Source of the DNA: Microbacterium forte
GTDB taxonomy: Bacteria; Actinomycetota; Actinomycetes; Actinomycetales; Microbacteriaceae
Length of the DNA stretch: 64,000 bases
Reading direction: 5' to 3'
Assembly: GCF_031885415.1 (NCBI RefSeq)
Contig: NZ_CP116871.1
Coordinates: 2,790,001-2,854,000 of the forward strand
The position numbers were made by a program, and so were the translations under genes. The notes under the pieces are model-generated. The model ran no database searches. It was not told the DNA's origin and saw only the letters and a list, made by a program, of their open reading frames with translations. Position 1 is the first letter of the stretch. The number at the start of each line of letters is the position of its first letter. Below, in pieces: positions 53,190 through 62,374 of this stretch.

Positions 53190-54479
53190 ATGACCGAGAC
53201 TCCCCGCACGCGCGAGACGCGCCCCGCCACGGCACCCGCGTCGTCCCGTTCGGGGGCCGTCCGTTCCACCGGCGTCGCCCAGGTGCGTCCGGCGACCGAG
53301 GGATGGACCCAGCAGAAGGATGCCGAGGGGCGCCCGCTGCTGCAGTTCGCGAGCCCCAAGCGCGGCAAGCCGCCGGTGCACCTCGCCGACCTCACGCCGG
53401 CTGAGCGCATCGAGAAGGTCAAGGAGCTCGGCCTCCCCGGCTTCCGAGCGAAGCAGCTCTCGACCCACTACTTCCGCCACTACACGTCGGATGCCGCGGA
53501 GATGACCGACCTCCCCGCCGACACCCGTGAGCAGCTCGTCACCGGCATGCTGCCGCCGCTGCTCACCGAGGTGCGTCGCCTCGAGACCGACCGCGGAGAC
53601 ACGATCAAGTTCCTGTGGCGTCTACACGACGGCGCCCTCGTCGAGTCGGTGCTGATGCGCTACCCCGGTCGCATCACGCTCTGCGTCTCGTCGCAGGCCG
53701 GATGCGGCATGAACTGCCCGTTCTGCGCCACCGGCCAGGCCGGCCTCACGCGCAACATGTCGACGGCCGAGATCATCGAGCAGATCGTCCGCGCCAACCG
53801 TCTGATCGCCGAGGGCGGCCTCGGTGGCAAGAAGTCCGACGACCACTCGATGGAGCGCGTCTCGAACATCGTCTTCATGGGCATGGGCGAGCCGCTCGCC
53901 AACTACAAGCGCGTGATGGATGCGGTGCGCTCGATGGTCGCCCCGCAGCCCGACGGCCTCGGCATGAGCGCTCGTGGCATCACCGTGTCGACGGTCGGAC
54001 TCGTGCCGGCGATCAAGAAGCTCGCTGACGAGGGCATACCGGTGACCTTCGCGCTGTCGCTGCATGCGCCGGACGATCACCTGCGCGACGAGCTGATCCC
54101 CGTGAACTCGCGCTGGAAGGTCGACGAGGCGCTCGATGCCGCTCGGTACTACTACGAGAAGACCGGCCGTCGCGTCTCGATCGAGTACGCGCTGATCAAG
54201 GACATGAACGACCACGCCTGGCGCGCCGACCTGCTCGCCGACAAGCTCAACGAGCGCGGCCGCGGATGGGTGCACGTCAACCCGATCCCGCTGAACCCGA
54301 CTCCCGGGTCGATCTGGACCTCGTCGACCCGTGAGGCCCAGAACGAGTTCGTGCGCAGGCTCAACGACGCCGGCATCCCGACGACCCTCCGCGACACCCG
54401 CGGCAAGGAGATCGACGGTGCCTGCGGTCAGCTCGTCGCGACGACCGAGGACGAAGCGGCTTCCGCCGCGATGGCCTGA
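53190..54479 (+). CDS. rlmN: 23S rRNA (adenine2503-C2)/tRNA methyltransferase RlmN
   Basis: The 429-residue radical-SAM enzyme has the CxxxCxxC cluster motif (Cys172, Cys176, Cys179 in [12 protein letters not shown]), the GMGEPLANY segment and the C-terminal ACGQL with the second methyl-carrying Cys. It methylates A2503 of 23S rRNA and A37 of some tRNAs. The first 45 residues are a polar extension. The ATG is six bases from TACCCT (leaderless, with GGAGG inside). The last 52 bases overlap the convergent oxidoreductase gene. Confidence 0.96.
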   Translation: MTETPRTRETRPATAPASSRSGAVRSTGVAQVRPATEGWTQQKDAEGRPLLQFASPKRGKPPVHLADLTPAERIEKVKELGLPGFRAKQLSTHYFRHYTSDAAEMTDLPADTREQLVTGMLPPLLTEVRRLETDRGDTIKFLWRLHDGALVESVLMRYPGRITLCVSSQAGCGMNCPFCATGQAGLTRNMSTAEIIEQIVRANRLIAEGGLGGKKSDDHSMERVSNIVFMGMGEPLANYKRVMDAVRSMVAPQPDGLGMSARGITVSTVGLVPAIKKLADEGIPVTFALSLHAPDDHLRDELIPVNSRWKVDEALDAARYYYEKTGRRVSIEYALIKDMNDHAWRADLLADKLNERGRGWVHVNPIPLNPTPGSIWTSSTREAQNEFVRRLNDAGIPTTLRDTRGKEIDGACGQLVATTEDEAASAAMA

Positions 54480-55087
54480 GATACCTGACGCTCTGCGGGC
54501 CCCGACGGGGTGCGCGAGCTGTCGCGGATCCCGTCACGGCGGCCCAGTGACTCCGCCCGGGTCAGCCACGATGCGATGCGCTCGGGGCTCGCATCTTTGA
54601 CGCCCAGCATCCTGGTCGTGCGCACCGAGCGCACGCCGCAGAACCGCAGCGTGCCACGGGCGACGTGCGTCTGCGCGGGCAGACCCGTGAAGGGTGTGAG
54701 GAACCACGGAGTGTCGGCGAGCAGGAACAGCCGTCCGTTGCGTGCGGGCAGCAGCCCCTCGGGAAGGCCGAGCTTCGAGTAGCGGTACTCCTGCTGAGGG
54801 AGCAGTGCCCGATCGAAGAAGCCCTTGAGCAGGGCCGGCACCGACCCCCACCAGAGCGGCGTGAACACGACGACCGTCGCGGCCTCGCCGAGGGCGCGCT
54901 TGGCGTCGATGAGGTCGGGCTCGAGCTCCATGCGCTGGCGGTAGCCGAAGCGCAGCGACGGATCGAACTCGAGATCGCGCAGCGCGAGGATGCGCGCATC
55001 TCCGTGCGCTGCGGCGTAACGCCGGGCGAGCTCGGCGGTGAGCGAGCGGGCATCGGGGTGGCCGTCGATGATCAGGGCGGAAGGCAT
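54428..55087 (-). CDS. NAD(P)H:quinone oxidoreductase-like flavoprotein
   Basis: The 219-residue protein has the flavodoxin-like fold of the NQO1/KefF family: [20 protein letters not shown] (FMN/FAD phosphate site), [24 protein letters not shown] and the LLADTPWF segment. It likely reduces quinones by two electrons. The ATG at 55087 has AGGAG upstream. Its final 17 residues are encoded antisense to the rlmN 3' end and look non-conserved. It is divergent from a TetR gene that probably represses it. Confidence 0.85.
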   Translation of the reverse strand: MPSALIIDGHPDARSLTAELARRYAAAHGDARILALRDLEFDPSLRFGYRQRMELEPDLIDAKRALGEAATVVVFTPLWWGSVPALLKGFFDRALLPQQEYRYSKLGLPEGLLPARNGRLFLLADTPWFLTPFTGLPAQTHVARGTLRFCGVRSVRTTRMLGVKDASPERIASWLTRAESLGRRDGIRDSSRTPSGPAERQVSQAIAAEAASSSVVATS

Positions 55088-55100
55088 GCGGACTCCTATG

Positions 55101-55159
55101 TTGACAGTGTCAAGCTTGGTGGACAGTGTCAAGATAGGCAACAATGTTGCTTGTGTCAA
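55101..55159. promoter_or_regulatory. Operator cluster between the oxidoreductase and tetR genes
   Basis: TTGACAGTGTCAA (55101-55113) is a perfect palindrome around a central G. TGGACAGTGTCAA (55120-55132) is the same with one change, and TTGCTTGTGTCAA (55147-55159) keeps the right half. All are 13 bases; the last lies at the tetR start. They are fitting sites for the divergently encoded TetR protein. Confidence 0.75.
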
Positions 55160-55722
55160 GTTCTCGATCGGGGTACCACCACGGCGACCTCGCCCACGCC
55201 CTCGAGGCGGCGGCGATGCAGTTGCTCGCCGAGAAGCCGGCGGGGGAGATCAGCCTGCGTGAGGTCGCCCGCGCCGCCGATGTGAGCCACAACGCCCCAT
55301 ACCACCACTTCTCCGACCGGCGGGGGCTGCTCAAGGTGCTCGCCGAGCGGAGCATGGCCGACCTCGTCGCCGCGGTGCGCGTGGCGATCGAGGCGGCATC
55401 CGACCCGGCATCCGCCGCGATCGACGGCGGTGCTGCGTACATCCGCTTCGCCGTCGAGCATCCGCACGGCTTCGACGTGATCTACGACCCGACCGTCTGC
55501 ATCCCCGGCGAGCCGAGCGAGACGATGGCCCCGCTGATCGCCGAGCTCGAAGAGCTGCTGTCGACCGCATCCGTCGCCGCAGGGCTCGACAGCAAGAGCG
55601 GCGTCACCGGCGTCTGGGGGCTCGTGCACGGTCTCGGAACCCTGTGCGCCGCAGGGCACTTCTCGCTCGACGACGCGCTCGCCGCGAGCGCGGATTCGCT
55701 CGCCCGCATGCTGCGGAACTGA
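55144..55722 (+). CDS. TetR/AcrR-family transcriptional regulator
   Basis: The 192-residue protein has the TetR helix-turn-helix, ISLREVARAADVSHNAPYHHFSDRRGLLKVLAE (about 40-70), and a variable ligand-binding C-terminal domain with WGLVHGLGTL. The ATG at 55144 is used; a GTG at 55153 is a possible true start because the first codons overlap an operator-like half-site. It probably represses the divergent quinone oxidoreductase and itself until it meets an electrophile or quinone (inference). Confidence 0.88.
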   Translation: MLLVSSSRSGYHHGDLAHALEAAAMQLLAEKPAGEISLREVARAADVSHNAPYHHFSDRRGLLKVLAERSMADLVAAVRVAIEAASDPASAAIDGGAAYIRFAVEHPHGFDVIYDPTVCIPGEPSETMAPLIAELEELLSTASVAAGLDSKSGVTGVWGLVHGLGTLCAAGHFSLDDALAASADSLARMLRN

Positions 55723-55799
55723 CCGGTTCTGCGGGCGGAGCGGCGGAAGCACAGGGTTCGTGCACGTTATCCACAGGCGATGTTTCGTAGATTGTCCGG

Positions 55800-57425
55800 A
55801 TGCAATATTCTGCTCACCGCCCCGGACGGTTCGATTCGCAGGGCCGGATCATCCTCGACAGCGACCCGAACGCTGACACGGACGACCTCGACTTCCTTCG
55901 CGAGTACGAGCCCACCGGCGCCGATCTGCAGGCGCCGGACACGGTCGACTCTGCGCCGGCGACAGAGGGCGAGCGGGATGCCGCAGCATCCACCGAGCCT
56001 GCGCGCGAGCCGAAGCCCCGCCGTCAGCCACGTGAGCGCACACCGCGCGTGCCGGGTTCGCGACTGCGGAAGCTCGCGATCCTCGGCGGGGCCGAAGGCG
56101 AGATCCTCGACCGCGTTCCGGGCGAGACGCCTCGTTTCGTGCAGATGTTCTTCGTGCTCGCCGGCACCGCGCTGGTCTCGGCGATCTCGATGCTGTTCGC
56201 GCTGACCACCGGAGTGCAGGCCGCGATCTGGCTGGCCGTGCCGCTGGCGGTCGTCTGGGCGCTCATCATCTTCAACCTCGACCGGTTCCTGACGTCGACC
56301 ATGACGTCGACGCGCAATGTCTGGAAGCTCATCGGACTCGCGATCCCGCGAGTGATCATGGCCGCGATCATCGGCTTCGTCGTCGCCGAGCCGCTCGTGC
56401 TGCAGATCTTCCACAACGACATCGCCCGCGAGGTCGCCGCCACGAACATCACGCAGGCGCAGTCCGACCAGGAGGCACTGGAGACGGGCCCCGAGAAGAA
56501 GGCGCTGGATGCGGCATCCGACCGCGTCGCCGAGCTCGAGAACCAGGCCGCCACCGGCATCGTCGCCGGCACCGACTCGTCGTCTGCGACGGAATCCGCC
56601 GCTCAGGCGACGGTCGACGACCTCACCGCCAAGATGACCGCCCAGCAGGCCGTGATCGATCAGGCCCGCATCCTGTACCAGTGCGAGCTCACAGGCGAGG
56701 GCGCGGGCACGGTTCCCGGCTGCACCGGCGTGAACGGCGAGGGCGCGAGCTCGGATGCCGCCGAGGCCCAGCTGGCCGAGGCGCAGCAGACCTACGACGC
56801 GCTCGCCGCGCAGCTGCGCACCGCCAACGAGGAACTCGCCGCCGCCGGCACCGCCGCCAAGGAGAACACCAGCATGTCGGAGACGCAGAACCGCGAAGAG
56901 GCGCAGTCGCAGCTGCCCGCTGCGCGCGACACCTACGACGCCGCGCTCGATGCGTACAACGCGCGGGCCGAATCCGTCGCATCCGGCAATGCGGGAGCGA
57001 TCGGTCTGCTGAGCCAGATCAGCGGCCTCAACCGCCTGAGCGAGAAGGAGCCGACGATCCTGTGGGCGCACATCCTGATCGCCGCGCTGTTCTTCATGAT
57101 CGAGCTGCTGCCGGTGCTCGTGAAGGTGCTCACGTCGTACGGCGACCCGTCGCTCTACGAGAAGGCCGCCGCGATCCGCAGGCAGGTCGCACTCGACAAG
57201 GTGACGGCCGAGGGATTCCGCGACAGGGCGGCGATCGTGACCGTGCAGTCGCAGGGGATCCAGGCGGATGCGTCGCCCGCCGAGCCGCAGACGCGGGCCG
57301 AGCGCAAGGAAGCCGAGCAGGCGGAGCAGGAGCGGGCGCAGGCCGAGGAGCGCGAGCTCGCGGAGAAGCGTGCGCAGGCCCAGACGCTCGAGGAGCAGGA
57401 GCAGCTGGTCGAGTCGCGCGCCTGA
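55800..57425 (+). CDS. DUF4407-domain membrane protein with long coiled coil
   Basis: The 541-residue protein has a disordered polar N-terminus (about 1-90), three membrane helices (about 115-140, 143-160 and 178-205), an extended Ala/Glu/Gln-rich coiled-coil region probably outside (about 215-400), a fourth helix (ILIAALFFMIELLPVLVKVL) and a charged cytoplasmic tail (EQAEQERAQAEERELAEKRA). This is the DUF4407 layout; no function is assigned to the family. The ATG lies six bases after TAGATT. Confidence 0.86.
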   Translation: MQYSAHRPGRFDSQGRIILDSDPNADTDDLDFLREYEPTGADLQAPDTVDSAPATEGERDAAASTEPAREPKPRRQPRERTPRVPGSRLRKLAILGGAEGEILDRVPGETPRFVQMFFVLAGTALVSAISMLFALTTGVQAAIWLAVPLAVVWALIIFNLDRFLTSTMTSTRNVWKLIGLAIPRVIMAAIIGFVVAEPLVLQIFHNDIAREVAATNITQAQSDQEALETGPEKKALDAASDRVAELENQAATGIVAGTDSSSATESAAQATVDDLTAKMTAQQAVIDQARILYQCELTGEGAGTVPGCTGVNGEGASSDAAEAQLAEAQQTYDALAAQLRTANEELAAAGTAAKENTSMSETQNREEAQSQLPAARDTYDAALDAYNARAESVASGNAGAIGLLSQISGLNRLSEKEPTILWAHILIAALFFMIELLPVLVKVLTSYGDPSLYEKAAAIRRQVALDKVTAEGFRDRAAIVTVQSQGIQADASPAEPQTRAERKEAEQAEQERAQAEERELAEKRAQAQTLEEQEQLVESRA

Positions 57426-57512
57426 GTTCGTGTGACGTGCGTTCCGGTCGCCGTTTGTGCCGGTTCCGCACGCGCTCGACCGGCACGAGTGCGGCGGTGG
57501 CCGCCGACCGGT

Positions 57513-57848
57513 TCAGGCCGCGTGCACCCGCAGCCGGGTGGCGAGTTCGCGGAGCCTGACCTGTTCGACAGGGCGTGCGGTCATCGCCGGCGTCGAGATG
57601 ACGTCACGGACCCGGAGAGCGCCCTGCGTGTGCACAGCCGCGGCGAGCGAGCGGATCAGCGCGACCGTCGACGGCTCTCCCTTCCAGGTGGCACCGATCA
57701 GCGCCGTCTCGACGAGCATCAGCGGCCGGCGGAGCGCCGGGTCATGCTGGCGAGAATCCTCTGAGAGCCATTCGACGAGCTCGCGAATGGTCCATTCGGG
57801 GGATATTGGCTCAAGATCCTGAGGTTCCATGGTGATCGGTGTGGTCAT
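57513..57848 (-). CDS. Helical hypothetical protein divergent from the MocR gene
   Basis: The protein is 111 residues from ATG 57848, or 105 from ATG 57830; neither has a clear ribosome-binding site. It is mostly helical (WTIRELVEWLSEDSRQHDP, LIRSLAAAVHTQGALRVRDVI) with no membrane segment and no known motif. MocR-type regulators commonly control the gene divergent from them, so this unknown protein is the best local target. It could belong to vitamin B6 or amino-acid metabolism, but nothing in its sequence shows this. Confidence 0.6.
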   Translation of the reverse strand: MTTPITMEPQDLEPISPEWTIRELVEWLSEDSRQHDPALRRPLMLVETALIGATWKGEPSTVALIRSLAAAVHTQGALRVRDVISTPAMTARPVEQVRLRELATRLRVHAA

Positions 57849-57895
57849 TGGTCCAGAATCGGATGCCATGAGCATCATCGACAGAGCCAATGACC
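57843..57895. promoter_or_regulatory. Inverted repeat in the MocR divergent region
   Basis: GGTCATTGG (57843-57851) and CCAATGACC (57887-57895) are perfect complements with 35 bases between. The left part continues as ATTGGTCCAG. They flank the MocR start codon and cover the start of the divergent gene. The long spacing suits MocR dimers, which bind separated half-sites. Confidence 0.45.
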
Positions 57896-59373
57896 GGCCA
57901 GTGGCCCAGCGATCGGCCGGTGGAGTCGCGCCGCTCGTGCGATCGGGCGAGGTGTCGGCGGAGGTCCTGGCTGCTCGACTCGGTCGCTGGACACAGGGCG
58001 AGGGCACTCTGGCGGCGCGGCTGTCTGACGGCGTGGCCGCCCTCATCTCGGGCGGCGAGCTGCGGGCGGGCGACCGGCTTCCGGCGGAGCGCGGGTTCGC
58101 CGCAGCGAGCGCGGTCTCTCGGGGCACGGTCGTCGCGGCCTACGCGGACCTCGCCGAACGCGGGCTCGTCGACCGGCGTCAGGGCAGCGGCACGAGGGTC
58201 GCCGGAGTCGCGACGCCGGCGATCGCATCCGCGCAGCGGCCAGGGCGCGGAGAGGCGCTCTTCTCGGCGTCGCCGAACGCGATCGATCTGCTGCGCACCG
58301 TCCCGCAGCTCTCCGATCTCGCCGTCCAGCTGATCCGCGAGCACCGACCGCGGCTCGAACTCGCCCTGCTCCCCGAGACCGACCCCGCCGGGCTGCCTGC
58401 GCTGCGCGAGCTGATCGCCGAGATGTACTGCGCGGAGGGGACGCCGACGACGCGCGAGCAGATCCTGGTCACCCACGGCGCGCAACAGGCGATCAGCCTC
58501 GTGATCAACGCGCTGGTCAGCCCCGGCGACGTCGTGCTCGCCGAGGAGGTGACCTGGCCGGGGGTCACCGACTCGGTCGGCCTTCGCGGAGGCGTGGTGC
58601 ACGGCATCCCGATGGGGCATGACGGGCTCGACGTCGATGCGCTCGAGGTCGCGATCGCCCGATTGCGCCCGGTCGCGATCGCCCTCAACCCCCACCACCA
58701 GAACCCCACGGGCACCAGACTCCCTGCGGCCGCAAGACATCGCGTCTCCGAACTGGCCGCGCAGTACGGAGTGCCCGTCATCGAAGACAGGGTGGTCGCG
58801 GGCATCTCGTTCGACGGCGTCGTGCCGCCGACGCTGGCGGCGGAACGCGCCGATGCGCCGATCATCGTCGTCGAGTCGGTGTCGAAGTGGGCGTGGGCGG
58901 GACTGAGGATCGGCTGGCTGCGGGCCGACCCCGTTCTCGTGCGCAGACTGCGCGCGGCGCGCCAGCTCGCCGACCAGTCGACGAGTGTGCCCGGTCAGCT
59001 CCTCGCACTCGACCTGCTCGGGAAGGCTGTCGACCTGCGGACCGCGACCAGCCGCATCCACGGTGAGCGTCTGACGCTCGTGCGGTCGCTGCTGGCCGAG
59101 CACCTGCCCGACTGGCGCTGGATCGAGCCTCGCGGTGGGCTCTCCCTCTGGGCCGCCCTGCCGGTGGGGTCGGCCGGCGCCTTCTCCCGGATCGCGGCCG
59201 TGCACGGGGTGTCGATCGCCGGAAGCGCGGCGTTCGCGGCATCCGTTCTGCCTGACGATCACATCCGCATCCCGTTCACTGCGCCCGACGACGTGCTCAC
59301 CGAGGGGGTGCGCCGACTGGGCGTGGCGTGGCGGGAGTATCGGGATGCTCTCATAGCAGCACCGTCGGCCTGA
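57868..59373 (+). CDS. MocR/PdxR-family regulator (GntR DNA-binding plus aminotransferase-like domain)
   Basis: The 501-residue protein joins a GntR winged helix (about 35-115: LSDGVAALISGGELRAGDRLPAERGFAAASAVSRGTVVAAY) to a class-I aminotransferase fold. The fold keeps the PLP lysine in VVESVSKWAWAGLRIGW and the NPHHQNPTG segment. MocR proteins sense PLP-amino acid or PLP adducts; subgroups control pyridoxine, taurine, GABA or ectoine genes, and I cannot assign one. The ATG at 57868 fits the conserved length. Confidence 0.9.
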   Translation: MSIIDRANDRPVAQRSAGGVAPLVRSGEVSAEVLAARLGRWTQGEGTLAARLSDGVAALISGGELRAGDRLPAERGFAAASAVSRGTVVAAYADLAERGLVDRRQGSGTRVAGVATPAIASAQRPGRGEALFSASPNAIDLLRTVPQLSDLAVQLIREHRPRLELALLPETDPAGLPALRELIAEMYCAEGTPTTREQILVTHGAQQAISLVINALVSPGDVVLAEEVTWPGVTDSVGLRGGVVHGIPMGHDGLDVDALEVAIARLRPVAIALNPHHQNPTGTRLPAAARHRVSELAAQYGVPVIEDRVVAGISFDGVVPPTLAAERADAPIIVVESVSKWAWAGLRIGWLRADPVLVRRLRAARQLADQSTSVPGQLLALDLLGKAVDLRTATSRIHGERLTLVRSLLAEHLPDWRWIEPRGGLSLWAALPVGSAGAFSRIAAVHGVSIAGSAAFAASVLPDDHIRIPFTAPDDVLTEGVRRLGVAWREYRDALIAAPSA

Positions 59374-59442
59374 CACCTGCTTTTCCGAGACCGGTCACGG
59401 AGATCCGGGCCCGGTGTCTGCGGGGGCCGGTAGCGTTGTTGC

Positions 59443-60456
59443 ATGGTCAACTATCGCTATCTCGGCAACAGCGGTCTCAAGGTCTCTGAGATCACCTATG
59501 GCAACTGGGTCACGCACGCTTCTCAGGTCGAAGACGACGCCGCCGTCAAGACGGTGCACGCGGCGCTCGACGCCGGCATCACCACGTTCGACACGGCAGA
59601 CACGTATGCCAACACGGCGGCGGAGGTCGTGCTCGGCAAGGCGCTCGAAGGGCAGCGCCGCGAAGGACTCGAGATCTTCACGAAGGTCTACTTCCCCACA
59701 GGTCCCAAGGGCCCGAACGACACCGGACTGAGCCGCAAGCACATCCTCGAGTCGATCAACGGCTCGCTGACGCGCCTCGGCACCGACTACGTCGACCTCT
59801 ACCAGGCGCACCGCTTCGACTACGAGACCCCGTTGGAGGAGACGTTCCAGGCGTTCGCCGACGTCGTCCGTCAGGGCAAGGCGCTCTACATCGGCGTCTC
59901 GGAGTGGACGGCGGAGCAGCTGCAGGAGGGCCACGCGCTCGCGAAGCAGCTCGGCGTGCAGCTGATCTCGAACCAGCCGCAGTACTCGATGCTGCACCGC
60001 GTGATCGAGGGCAAGGTCGTGCCGGCGTCCGAAGAGCTCGGCATCTCGCAGATCGTCTGGTCGCCGATGGCGCAGGGCGTGCTGTCGGGCAAGTACCTTC
60101 CGGGCCAGCCGGTGCCCGAGGGCTCGCGCGCGACCGACCCGCACAGCGGCTCGGAGTTCATCAAGAGCTTCCTGCAGGACGACATCCTCACCGCGGTGCA
60201 GAAGCTCAAGCCGATCGCCGAAGAGGCGGGCCTGTCGATGCCGCAGCTCGCGATCGCGTGGGTGCTGCAGAACCCGAACGTCGCCGCCGCTCTCGTCGGA
60301 GCCTCGCGCCCCGAGCAGCTCGCCGAGACGGTCAAGGCCTCGGGTGTCACGCTCGACGCCGACACCCTCGCGGCCATCGACGCCGCACTGGGCGACACGG
60401 TCAACCGCGACGCCGAGGCCACCTACTCGGTGTCGCCGAAGGCGCGCCTGGTCTGA
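59443..60456 (+). CDS. Aldo/keto reductase, potassium-channel beta-subunit-like group
   Basis: The 337-residue NADPH-dependent reductase has the catalytic tetrad Asp/Tyr in FDTADTYAN, Lys in IFTKVYF and His in YQAHRFD, plus the cofactor-binding ALVGASRPEQLAE near the end. The start MVNYRYLGNSGLKVSEITYGNWVTH matches the AKR6/AKR12-like branch. It reduces aldehydes or ketones of undefined identity. The ATG follows TAGCGT by six bases. It ends at a very strong terminator. Confidence 0.93.
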   Translation: MVNYRYLGNSGLKVSEITYGNWVTHASQVEDDAAVKTVHAALDAGITTFDTADTYANTAAEVVLGKALEGQRREGLEIFTKVYFPTGPKGPNDTGLSRKHILESINGSLTRLGTDYVDLYQAHRFDYETPLEETFQAFADVVRQGKALYIGVSEWTAEQLQEGHALAKQLGVQLISNQPQYSMLHRVIEGKVVPASEELGISQIVWSPMAQGVLSGKYLPGQPVPEGSRATDPHSGSEFIKSFLQDDILTAVQKLKPIAEEAGLSMPQLAIAWVLQNPNVAAALVGASRPEQLAETVKASGVTLDADTLAAIDAALGDTVNRDAEATYSVSPKARLV

Positions 60457-60460
60457 TGAC

Positions 60461-60509
60461 CGCATGACGAAGGCCGCCGTTCGAAATGAACGGCGGCCTT
60501 CGTCATGCG
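60461..60509. terminator. Very strong bidirectional terminator, 22-base stem
   Basis: Bases 60461-60482 pair perfectly with 60488-60509 around the 5-base loop GAAAT. The core is AAGGCCGCCGTTC with its complement. It separates the aldo/keto reductase gene from the convergent sugar-transport operon. Confidence 0.92.
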
Positions 60510-60518
60510 CGGGAGCGA

Positions 60519-61424
60519 TTACTCCTTGACGGCTCCGGCTGTCAGTCCCTGCACGATCCAGCGACTCGCGAGAGCGAACATCACCATCGTCGGCAGAATC
60601 GTCAGCACGGCGGCCGCCGACATCGAACCCCAGTCGATGTTGAACGTCGAGATGAAGCCGTTCAGCGCCGACGGCACCGTGCGGTTCTCATCGGTGTTCA
60701 TGAGCACGACCGACAGGAACAGCTCGTTCCAGCAGTTGACGAAGTTGAAGATGAACGCGGCGATGATGCCGGGGGTCATCACCGGCACGAGCACCCGGAA
60801 CAGAGCGCCGAAGCGCGAGCATCCGTCGATCATCGCCGCCTCTTCGAGGGCGTCGGGGACGTTCTCGAAGAACCCGCGCAGCATCACGGTGGAGAACGGG
60901 ATGCAGACCGCGATGTACACGAGGATCAGACCGGGCTTGGTGTCGACCAGGCCGAGGTCGGTCATCATCGAGTACAGCGGGCCGAGCGCGATGAACGCCG
61001 GGATCATCTGCGTCAGCAGGAACGCGACCAGCACCGTGCCCTTGCCGCGGAACTCGAAGCGGGCGATCACGTAGGCGCTCAGCAGCGCGATCAGCGTCGC
61101 CACCGCGCCCGCGATCGTCGCCACGATCGCGGAGTTGGCGAGGAACACCCCGAACGAGCTCTGCTGGAACAGACTGACGTAGTTGTCGAACGAGGGCTCT
61201 GACGGCCAGTACTCGATCGGGAACGAGTTGATCGTGCCCGGCGACTTGAACGACGTCAGCGCGATCCAGTACAGCGGGAACAGCGTGATGACGAGCCAGA
61301 GCAGAAGCCCGACCACACGCACGACGCCGCCGACCGACACCTTGCGCGCAGGTCGCGGTGCCTTCGCGATGTCGGGAACGGTGAGACGACGAGTCTCGGT
61401 GACTGTTGTGCCGGTGATGGTCAT
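60519..61424 (-). CDS. Carbohydrate ABC transporter permease, MalG type
   Basis: The 301-residue protein has six membrane helices and the EAA loop EEAAMIDGCSRFGALFRVLVP that docks on the ATPase. It pairs with the MalF-type permease upstream; ATGA overlap between the two genes. The start at 61424 has GGAAGGTG before it. No ATPase gene is in the window, so it probably uses a shared MsiK-like ATPase, as many actinobacterial sugar importers do (inference). Confidence 0.92.
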   Translation of the reverse strand: MTITGTTVTETRRLTVPDIAKAPRPARKVSVGGVVRVVGLLLWLVITLFPLYWIALTSFKSPGTINSFPIEYWPSEPSFDNYVSLFQQSSFGVFLANSAIVATIAGAVATLIALLSAYVIARFEFRGKGTVLVAFLLTQMIPAFIALGPLYSMMTDLGLVDTKPGLILVYIAVCIPFSTVMLRGFFENVPDALEEAAMIDGCSRFGALFRVLVPVMTPGIIAAFIFNFVNCWNELFLSVVLMNTDENRTVPSALNGFISTFNIDWGSMSAAAVLTILPTMVMFALASRWIVQGLTAGAVKE

Positions 61425-62371
61425 CGCTGCACCTTCCGCATCGCCATCAGGTAGAACGCGCAGAACACGAACAGGAACGCGACCACGATGAGTCCGATCG
61501 CACTCGCGATGCCGTAGTTGCCCTGCTGGGTGTAGTTGATCATCCACGTCGTGACGATGTGCGTCTGGTTCGCCGGCCCGCCGTTCGTCATCGCGTAGAT
61601 GATGTCGGGGAAGTTGAAGATCCAGATGATGCGCAGCAGGATCGTGAGCAACAGCGTCATCGAGATGTACGGGATGATGATCGAGAACAGCTGCCGGACC
61701 TTGCCGGCGCCGTCGAGGCTCGCGGCCTCGAGCATCTCGTCAGGCACCGACTGGAGCGCGGCGAGGATCATGATCGCGAAGAAGGTCACGCCGTACCAGA
61801 TGTTGGCCACGATGACCGCGAACATCGCGAGCTTCGGATCGGCCAGCCAGGGGAGCGGGGCGTCGATCAGGCCGACCTTCATGAGCAGGTCGTTCACGAC
61901 GCCGAACTCCGCGTTGAACATCCAGCGGAAGAGCATCCCGATCAGGAATCCCGACACCGCCCACGGGAAGAACACGAGGGCCTGGTAGAGCCCGCGGAAG
62001 CGGAACCGCTTGCGCAGCGCGAGCGCGATCAGGAACCCGATCACGAGCTGCGGCACGAGCGAGCCGACCACCCAGAGCACCGAGTTCCACGCGACGACGG
62101 GGAACGCCGGGTCCTGGAAGACGGTGACGAAGTTGTCGAAGCCCACCCAGGGGGTAGACGTGAGATCCCACAGGTTCCAGTCGTGGAAGGCCATGCGTGC
62201 GCCCTGCAGCATGGGCCAGTAGGTGAACCAGCACACGAACACGATCGCCGGGGCCATGAAGGCCAGCAGCGTCAGCGCGTGGCGGCCACGGAACGGGCGG
62301 CGCCGGCGGGATGCCGGGGAGGCCCCGCCGGCGGTGCCGACGGAGCCCCCTTCGAGAGCGGTCCGGGTCAC
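61421..62371 (-). CDS. Carbohydrate ABC transporter permease, MalF type
   Basis: The 316-residue protein has a basic N-terminus (SRRRRPFRGRH), six membrane helices and the EAA loop LEAASLDGAGKVRQLFSIIIP. GTG start at 62371, three bases after the binding-protein gene. Together with the MalG-type partner it forms the membrane channel of a CUT1-type sugar importer. Confidence 0.92.
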   Translation of the reverse strand: MTRTALEGGSVGTAGGASPASRRRRPFRGRHALTLLAFMAPAIVFVCWFTYWPMLQGARMAFHDWNLWDLTSTPWVGFDNFVTVFQDPAFPVVAWNSVLWVVGSLVPQLVIGFLIALALRKRFRFRGLYQALVFFPWAVSGFLIGMLFRWMFNAEFGVVNDLLMKVGLIDAPLPWLADPKLAMFAVIVANIWYGVTFFAIMILAALQSVPDEMLEAASLDGAGKVRQLFSIIIPYISMTLLLTILLRIIWIFNFPDIIYAMTNGGPANQTHIVTTWMINYTQQGNYGIASAIGLIVVAFLFVFCAFYLMAMRKVQR

Positions 62372-62374
62372 GGA

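Noticed and set aside
55767..55775. Perfect DnaA box TTATCCACA upstream of the DUF4407 gene
   Set aside because: A single box with no cluster, no AT-rich unwinding region and no dnaA/dnaN nearby; probably chance or minor DnaA control, not an origin.
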